NCBI RefSeq assembly: GCF_015690355.1
Contig: NZ_JADPRT010000020.1
Location: 120,871 to 184,870 of the forward strand
Direction of reading: 5' to 3'
Source: Streptacidiphilus fuscans
GTDB lineage: Bacteria > Actinomycetota > Actinomycetes > Streptomycetales > Streptomycetaceae
DNA: 64,000 bases
The notes under the pieces are model-generated. The model did not search any database, was not told where the DNA came from, and worked only from the letters and a program-made list of their open reading frames with translations. Below, one piece after another: positions 58,745-64,000 of the stretch. Position 1 is the stretch's first letter, and each line of letters begins with the position of its first letter. Position numbers and translations under genes: made by a program.

Positions 58745-60067
58745 GTGCCAGCCCCTGCCGCCAAGAAGTCCGAGAACCAGCCCTCCGACGCGTCGGAGAA
58801 GGCCCCCGCGAGCGCCAAAGCGAAGGCCGGCGACGCCGCGCGCCGCGGCTCGACCCGCGGGACCGCCTTCGAGCGCCGCACCGTCACCGCGACGCACGAC
58901 CAGCACGCCGCGACGCTGCGCAACCTGGAGCGCGCCGCCGGGAAGATGGCCACCGCCGCCATCGCCCGGATGGACGAGAACCTCTCCTGGTACCGGAACA
59001 TGCCGCCCGAGCACCGCTCGTGGATCGGCTTGGTCGCCCAGGCCGGTATCGCCGCGTTCACCGAGTGGTTCCGGTTCCCCGACGCGCCGCAGGCGATCAG
59101 CACGGACGTCTTCGGCACCGCGCCCCGCGAGCTGACCCGCGCGGTGACGCTGCGTCAGACCGTGGAGATGATCCGGACCACCATCGAGGTGGTCGAGGAG
59201 GCCATCGACGAGGTCGCCGCCCCCGGCGCTGAGGACGCGCTGCGCGAGGCCGTGCTGGTCTACGCCCGCGAGATCGCCTTCGCCACCGCCCAGGTCTACG
59301 CCCAGGCCGCCGAGGCGCGCGGCGCCTGGGACGCGCGGCTTGAGGCGCTGGTCGTCAACTCGCTGCTGTCCGGCGACGCCGACGAGGGCGTGCTCTCCCG
59401 GGCCGCCGCGCTCGGCTGGGGCTCGCCGGACCGGGTCATGGTGGTCATGGGCAGCGCCCCGGCCGGGGACAGCGAGCTGGTGGTCGAGGCGATCCGCCGC
59501 GCCGCCCGGCACGCCAAGCTGCACGTGCTGACCGGTGTGCTCGGGGCACGCCTGGTCGTGGTGGTCGGCGAGAAGAAGCCCCGCAGCGGCGAGCGGCTGT
59601 GGGACCCGGTGGTCGCCGCGCGCTCGCTGATCGGGCAGTTCGCGGACGGCCCGGTGGTGATCGGCCCGACCGTCTCCGACCTGCTCTCCGCAACCCGTTC
59701 CGCCCAGGCCGCCGCGGCGGGCCTGCGCGCCTGCTCCGCCTGGCCCGACGCGCCGCGTCCGGTGCTGGCCGACGACCTGCTGCCGGAGCGTGCCCTCGCG
59801 GGCGACCAGCAGGCCCGCCGTCAGCTGGTGGAGGAGATCTACGCCCCGCTGGACGAGGCCGGCTCGGCGCTGCTGGATACCCTGTCCGTCTATCTGGAAC
59901 AGGCGTCCTCACTCGAGGGCGCGGCCAGAATGCTGTTCGTGCACCCCAACACGGTTCGCTACCGCCTACGCCGTGTGACCGACGTCACGGGCTACGCGCC
60001 CTCCGACGTGCGCTCCGCTTTCACCCTGCGGATCGCCCTTGCCCTGGGCCGACTCCAACAGTCATGA
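58745..60067 (+). CDS. fasR: PucR-type regulator of fatty acid synthesis, FasR-like
   Basis: 440 aa from a GTG start. Disordered Lys/Ala-rich N-terminus (1-45), a helical region with KMATAAIARMDENLSWYRNMPPEHRSWIG, and a C-terminal PucR helix-turn-helix LEGAARMLFVHPNTVRYRLRRVTDVTGYAPSD. Position directly before fabD-fabH-acpP-fabF identifies it as the activator of the fab operon known from S. coelicolor. The gap to fabD is about 100 bp and should hold its target. Confidence 0.9.
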   Translation: MPAPAAKKSENQPSDASEKAPASAKAKAGDAARRGSTRGTAFERRTVTATHDQHAATLRNLERAAGKMATAAIARMDENLSWYRNMPPEHRSWIGLVAQAGIAAFTEWFRFPDAPQAISTDVFGTAPRELTRAVTLRQTVEMIRTTIEVVEEAIDEVAAPGAEDALREAVLVYAREIAFATAQVYAQAAEARGAWDARLEALVVNSLLSGDADEGVLSRAAALGWGSPDRVMVVMGSAPAGDSELVVEAIRRAARHAKLHVLTGVLGARLVVVVGEKKPRSGERLWDPVVAARSLIGQFADGPVVIGPTVSDLLSATRSAQAAAAGLRACSAWPDAPRPVLADDLLPERALAGDQQARRQLVEEIYAPLDEAGSALLDTLSVYLEQASSLEGAARMLFVHPNTVRYRLRRVTDVTGYAPSDVRSAFTLRIALALGRLQQS

Positions 60068-60170
60068 CCTGGGAGGATGCACGGCTGTAGGGAATCCACA
60101 ACTCGGTGGGTGGTTCTTGGTCGCGGTCCTCACCCGCGTCGCACCGGCCGGACAAGAGAAGGTTGATGAC

Positions 60171-61118
60171 GTGCTCGTACTCGTTGCTCCCGGACAAGGC
60201 GCCCAGTCGCCAGGATTCCTCGCGCCCTGGCTGGAGGTACCCGGCGTCGCCGACCGCCTCGGCCGCTGGTCGGAGGTCGCCGGCCTGGACCTGGTGCACG
60301 CCGGGACCGAGGCGTCCGAGGAGGAGATCAAGGACACCGCCGTCGCCCAGCCGCTGCTGGTCGCCGCGGGCCTGGTGACCGCCGCCGCGCTGTTCGACGG
60401 GGACCACGAGACGCTCTCCCGCAAGGTCGGCGCCGTCGCCGGGCACAGCGTCGGTGAGATCACCGCCGCCGTCGCCGCCGACGTGCTGAGCCCGGAGGAC
60501 GGCCTGGCCTTCGTCCGCGAGCGCAGCCTGGGCATGGCCGAGGCTGCCGCCGCGACCGCGACCGGCATGATCGCCGTCCTCGGCGGCGACCCGGAGGAGG
60601 TGGCCGCGAAGCTGGCCGCCCACGGCGTCACCGCGGCCAACAACAACGGCGGCGGCCAGATCGTCGCCGCGGGCACGCTGGAGCAGCTGGAGGCGCTCAA
60701 GGACGACGCCCCGGCCAAGGCCCGGCTGATCCCGCTCAAGGTCGCCGGCGCCTTCCACACCGAGCACATGGCCCCCGGCGTGGCACGGCTGGAGAAGCTC
60801 GCGCCGACGCTGACGGTGGCCGACCCGACGATCGCCTACGTCTCCAACCGGGACGGCGAGGTCGTCGGCTCCGGCGCCGAGGTGCTCTCCCGTCTGGTCT
60901 CGCAGGTCTCCAACCCGGTCCGCTGGGACCTGTGCATGGAGACCCTGGCGCAGCTCGGCGCCACCGCGGTGATCGAGCTCTCGCCCGCCGGAACCCTCAC
61001 CAACCTGGTCAAGCGCAACGTCAAGGGTGTCGCGACGCTGGCCCTGAAGACACCGGCCGACCTCGACAAGGCCCTCGCGCTCGTGGCCGAGCACGGAGCC
61101 GGGGAGCAGAACGCATGA
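60171..61118 (+). CDS. fabD: malonyl-CoA:ACP transacylase
   Basis: 315 aa, GTG start. APGQGAQSPGF at the N-terminus (oxyanion motif), GHSVGE with catalytic Ser93, and FHTEHM with the His. Loads malonyl groups on ACP for fatty acid synthesis. Stop overlaps fabH start by 4 bp. Confidence 0.95.
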   Translation: MLVLVAPGQGAQSPGFLAPWLEVPGVADRLGRWSEVAGLDLVHAGTEASEEEIKDTAVAQPLLVAAGLVTAAALFDGDHETLSRKVGAVAGHSVGEITAAVAADVLSPEDGLAFVRERSLGMAEAAAATATGMIAVLGGDPEEVAAKLAAHGVTAANNNGGGQIVAAGTLEQLEALKDDAPAKARLIPLKVAGAFHTEHMAPGVARLEKLAPTLTVADPTIAYVSNRDGEVVGSGAEVLSRLVSQVSNPVRWDLCMETLAQLGATAVIELSPAGTLTNLVKRNVKGVATLALKTPADLDKALALVAEHGAGEQNA

Positions 61119-62167
61119 CAGCGCAGAGCGACACCTCGCAGACCCCGCAGATCAAGCCGGTGACCGGCGCGCAGTTCTCCCGCATCCACGGCGTCGGCGG
61201 CTACCGTCCGACCCGGGTGATCCCCAACTCCGAGGTCCTCAACTGGATCGAGTCCTCGGACGAGTGGATCCGCACCCGCAGCGGCATCACCGAGCGCCGC
61301 TGGGCCGGTCCGGAGGAGTCCGTCGCCGAGATGTCGGTCCAGGCCGCCAGCAAGGCGATCGCCATGGCCGGGATCAGCCCGGACCAGGTCGGCGGCGTCA
61401 TCGTCGCCACCGTCTCGCACCTCAAGCAGACCCCGGCCATCGCCACCGAGATCGCCGACCGGCTGGGCTGCGGCACCGCGCCCGCCTTCGACATCTCCGC
61501 CGCCTGCGCCGGCTTCGGCTACGGCCTCTCGCTGGCCGACGGAATGGTCCGCGGCGGCAGCGCCGAGTACGTGGTCGTGATCGGCGTCGAGCGCCTGTCC
61601 GACCTCACCGACATCCACGACCGCTCCACCGCCTTCATCTTCGGCGACGGCGCGGGCGCGGCCGTGGTCGGCCCGTCGGACACCCCCGGCATCGGCAAGG
61701 TTGTCTGGGGCTCGGACGGTTCGCAGGCCGACGTGATCAGCCAGACCGCGGCCTGGGACACCGCGTTCGCCAAGCCGGACGCCGTCAACGGCGCCGGTGA
61801 CGAGGCCAAGTGGCCGGCCCTGCGCATGGAGGGCCAGACGGTCTTCCGCTGGGCCGTCTGGGACATGGCCAAGGCCGCCCAACAGGCCCTGGACGCCGCA
61901 GGGATCACCGCCGACCAGCTCGGCGCGTTCATCCCCCACCAGGCCAACATGCGGATCATCGATGCGATGATCAAGGCGCTGAAGCTGCCCGAGTCGGTTC
62001 CGGTGGCCCGCGACATCGCGGAGACCGGCAACACCTCGGCCGCCTCCATCCCGCTGGCCATGGAGCGCATGCTCCAGTCCGGCGAAGCCAAGAGCGGAGA
62101 CCTGGCCCTGATCATCGGGTTCGGGGCGGGTCTCGTCTACGCGGCAGCAGTCGTTACTCTCCCGTAA
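61115..62167 (+). CDS. fabH: beta-ketoacyl-ACP synthase III
   Basis: 350 aa. Catalytic Cys131 (SAACAGFGYGL), His275 (IPHQANMRI) and Asn306 (ETGNTSAAS). Condenses acyl-CoA starters (in Streptomyces mainly branched ones) with malonyl-ACP. Translationally coupled to fabD. The N-terminus has about 20 extra residues before RIHGVGGYRP. Confidence 0.95.
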   Translation: MTAQSDTSQTPQIKPVTGAQFSRIHGVGGYRPTRVIPNSEVLNWIESSDEWIRTRSGITERRWAGPEESVAEMSVQAASKAIAMAGISPDQVGGVIVATVSHLKQTPAIATEIADRLGCGTAPAFDISAACAGFGYGLSLADGMVRGGSAEYVVVIGVERLSDLTDIHDRSTAFIFGDGAGAAVVGPSDTPGIGKVVWGSDGSQADVISQTAAWDTAFAKPDAVNGAGDEAKWPALRMEGQTVFRWAVWDMAKAAQQALDAAGITADQLGAFIPHQANMRIIDAMIKALKLPESVPVARDIAETGNTSAASIPLAMERMLQSGEAKSGDLALIIGFGAGLVYAAAVVTLP

Positions 62168-62205
62168 GCACCACCTCCAGAAACACCATCACGAAGGAGC
62201 CTTCA

Positions 62206-62454
62206 ATGGCCACCCAGGAAGAGATCCTCGAAGGTCTCGCGGAGATCGTCAACGAGATCGCCGGGATCCCGACCGAGGATGTTCAGCTCGACAAGTCGTT
62301 CACCGACGACCTGGACGTCGACTCGCTCTCCATGGTCGAGGTCGTCGTCGCGGCCGAGGAGCGCTTCGACGTCAAGATCCCGGACGACGAGGTCAAGAAC
62401 CTGAAGACCGTCGGCGACGCGGTGAAGTACATCCTCGACAACGCCAACGCCTGA
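62206..62454 (+). CDS. acpP: acyl carrier protein
   Basis: 82 aa acidic helical protein. The phosphopantetheine site is DVDSLSMVE (Ser40). AAGGAG precedes the ATG. Highest-expressed gene of the operon; a hairpin follows before fabF. Confidence 0.95.
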   Translation: MATQEEILEGLAEIVNEIAGIPTEDVQLDKSFTDDLDVDSLSMVEVVVAAEERFDVKIPDDEVKNLKTVGDAVKYILDNANA

Positions 62455-62473
62455 GCATTCCCGCTCACTTGGG

Positions 62474-62499
62474 GGGTGCCGCCGCAGGCGGCGGCACCC
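62474..62499 (+). terminator. hairpin between acpP and fabF
   Basis: GGGTGCCGCC-GCAGGC-GGCGGCACCC, 10-bp perfect stem followed by TTCGCC, 20 bp after the acpP stop. It may attenuate readthrough so that ACP is made in excess over FabF, or stabilise the upstream mRNA. Confidence 0.7.
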
Positions 62500-62582
62500 T
62501 TCGCCTTTCCCGGGCCGAATGCCTTTCCCGGGCGCATTGTCCGGGGTGAACCACCCGAACTTCCCTTCCAGGAGTCAGAGCA

Positions 62583-63845
62583 GTGACCAGCGACAGCCGC
62601 ACCGTGGTCGTCACCGGGATCGGCGCCTTCACGCCGCTCGGCGCCGACGCCGCGTCCACCTGGGAGGGCCTCGTGGCGGGCCGTTCCGGCGTGTCCCTCA
62701 TCGAGGACGAGTGGGCCGCCGACCTGCCGGTCCGCATCGCCGCCCGCACCGCCGTCGACCCGGGCGAGGTGCTGCCGCGCCCGCTGGCCCGCAAGCTGGA
62801 CCGCTCGGCCCAGTTCGCCATCATCGCCGCGCGTGAGGCGTGGGCCGACGCCGGCTTCACCACCTCGGCCGTCGAGGAGGGTTCGCCGATCGAGCCCGAG
62901 CGCCTCGGCGCGGTCGTGGCCTCCGGCATCGGCGGCGTGACCACCCTGCTCGACCAGTACGACGTGCTCAAGGAGAAGGGCGTCCGCCGCGTCTCCCCGC
63001 ACACCGTGCCGATGCTGATGCCGAACAGCCCCGCCGCCAACGTCGGCCTGGAGGTCGGCGCCCGCGCGGGCGTGCACACCCCCGTCAGCGCCTGCGCGTC
63101 CGGCGCGGAGGCCATCGGCTACGCGATCGAGATGATCCGCACCGGCCGTGCCGACGTCGTCGTCGCGGGCGGCACGGAGGCGGCGATCCACCCGCTGCCG
63201 ATCGCGGCCTTCGCCAACATGATGGCGATGTCCAAGAACAACGAGCACCCGCAGCAGGCCTCCCGCCCCTACGACAAGGCCCGTGACGGCTTCGTCCTCG
63301 GCGAGGGCGCCGGTGTCGTGGTGCTGGAGTCCGCCGAGCACGCCGCCAAGCGGGGCGCCCGCGTCTACTGCGAGGCGATCGGGCAGGGCCTCTCCTCCGA
63401 CGCCCACCACATCGCGCAGCCGGAGCCGACGGGCGCGGGCGTGGCCCGTGCGATCAGCCACCTGCTGGAGCAGAACGAGCTGGACCCGGCCGAGATCGTC
63501 CACGTCAACGCCCACGCCACCTCCACCCCGCAGGGCGACACCGCCGAGGTCAAGGCGCTGCGCCGGGTCCTGGGCGACCACCTGGACCACATCGCCGTCT
63601 CGGCGACCAAGTCGATGACCGGTCACCTGCTGGGCGGCGCGGGCGGTATCGAGACCGTCGCCACCGTCCTGGCACTGCACCACCGCACGGCCCCGCCGAC
63701 CATCAACGTCGACGACCTGGACCCGGAGATCGACGCCGACATCGTCACCGAGGCCCGCGCCCTGCCCGAGGGCCGGATCGCCGCGCTGAACAACTCGTTC
63801 GGCTTCGGCGGCCACAACGTGGTGCTGGCCTTCCGCACGATCTGA
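62583..63845 (+). CDS. fabF: beta-ketoacyl-ACP synthase II
   Basis: 420 aa from a GTG start after AGGAGTCAGAGCA. Catalytic Cys171 (SACASGAEA), His311 (NAHATSTP), Lys343 and His348 (KSMTGHLLGG). Elongates acyl-ACP with malonyl-ACP. Last gene of the fasR-fab block. Confidence 0.95.
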   Translation: MTSDSRTVVVTGIGAFTPLGADAASTWEGLVAGRSGVSLIEDEWAADLPVRIAARTAVDPGEVLPRPLARKLDRSAQFAIIAAREAWADAGFTTSAVEEGSPIEPERLGAVVASGIGGVTTLLDQYDVLKEKGVRRVSPHTVPMLMPNSPAANVGLEVGARAGVHTPVSACASGAEAIGYAIEMIRTGRADVVVAGGTEAAIHPLPIAAFANMMAMSKNNEHPQQASRPYDKARDGFVLGEGAGVVVLESAEHAAKRGARVYCEAIGQGLSSDAHHIAQPEPTGAGVARAISHLLEQNELDPAEIVHVNAHATSTPQGDTAEVKALRRVLGDHLDHIAVSATKSMTGHLLGGAGGIETVATVLALHHRTAPPTINVDDLDPEIDADIVTEARALPEGRIAALNNSFGFGGHNVVLAFRTI

Positions 63846-64000
63846 CACGCTCCAGCGGTTTCACCGGCACGCACACGACGGCCCGAGTCGACCAGAACCA
63901 ACGCCGCCGTCGCGGCACCGGGCTCATCGCCCTCGACCCGGACGTCGCCTTCCCCGGCTTCACCCTCTTCGCCCCGTTGACCGGCGGCGGCGAGGTGCAC
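63846..64000 (+). CDS. possible arylsulfotransferase, incomplete
   Basis: The frame read from about 63860 to the window end gives RRRRGTGLIALDPDVAFPGFTLFAPL and a GGGEVH end, which resembles the N-terminus of ASST-type arylsulfotransferases. No ATG/GTG/TTG start is visible between the fabF stop and this frame, and the gene runs off the window. It may have an unusual start, be truncated at the 5' end, or be a chance frame. Confidence 0.3.

Noticed and set aside
58745..63845. Type II polyketide synthase minimal cluster
   Set aside because: Order fasR-fabD-fabH-acpP-fabF and full FabH/FabF catalytic residues identify primary fatty acid synthesis; no chain-length factor, cyclase or ketoreductase is present.

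Overview
The window is high-GC actinobacterial DNA (strong G/C third-position bias, many GTG starts, GGAGG-type ribosome binding sites). The chromosomal part fits a member of the Streptomycetaceae: TerD-family genes, an AhpE-like peroxiredoxin, a DUF3052 gene and a homodimeric pyruvate dehydrogenase E1 (aceE) are followed by the fasR-fabD-fabH-acpP-fabF block, an order I know from Streptomyces coelicolor. Streptomyces, Kitasatospora and Streptacidiphilus cannot be told apart here.

Layout. (1) 1-9.9 kb: accessory-looking chromosomal genes: an NmrA-like reductase, a membrane-anchored peptidoglycan-binding protein with a trypco2 partner, a LuxR regulator, a BCP-like peroxiredoxin, a decayed hydrolase, a divergent SDR/MarR pair, an ArsR-SRPBCC operon behind two palindromes, and a divergent AraC/aldo-keto reductase pair. 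(2) 10.1-33.5 kb: about 23.3 kb of inserted DNA at a tRNA-Val(TAC) gene. Three copies of the tRNA 3' end (10.11, 22.67, 33.41 kb) divide it into two tandem segments. The left one (10.1-22.7 kb) has no integrase or replication gene and carries a MerR regulator, two NTF2-like genes with duplicated MerR-type promoters, hydrolases, IS remnants and decayed genes. The right one (22.7-33.4 kb) looks like a complete pSAM2-type actinomycete integrative and conjugative element (AICE): GntR repressor, Nudix (Pif-like) protein, FtsK-type translocase, Spd-like membrane proteins, RepSA-like initiator, Xis and tyrosine integrase. Its cargo, at the end opposite the integrase, is a 588-aa DUF262-AlbA_2 fusion that looks like an anti-phage gene. 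(3) 33.7-47.3 kb: a coiled-coil protein, FmdB and DUF4383 genes, then a Ter stress cluster: HAD phosphatase, PRTase-TRSP-StiP fusion, CitE-like lyase, three TerD proteins, a TerA-like protein and a DUF475/TerC-like membrane protein, with a DUF2637 gene and a ROK regulator inside. (4) 47.5-57.9 kb: AhpE peroxiredoxin, DUF3052, aceE, two secreted enzymes (G1 protease, DUF1023 hydrolase), a MerR-aldo/keto reductase operon and a serine hydrolase. (5) 57.9-64 kb: pirin, then the fatty acid synthase regulator and genes, and the start of a possible arylsulfotransferase.

How the parts work together. In the AICE the GntR repressor probably controls five similar 16-bp operator-like sites placed before the ATP-binding gene, between the Nudix and gntR genes, before the replication/transfer operon (two sites) and before repSA. 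Xis and Int overlap repSA and each other, so excision and replication look coupled. Paired TGGCACG repeats at both element ends look like integrase arm sites. A strong hairpin at 10.07-10.10 kb, beside the leftmost att copy, is probably the original terminator of the tRNA gene, now 23 kb from it. The best candidates for something new are the DUF262-AlbA_2 fusion and the int-less segment flanked by att copies (a CIME-like segment).
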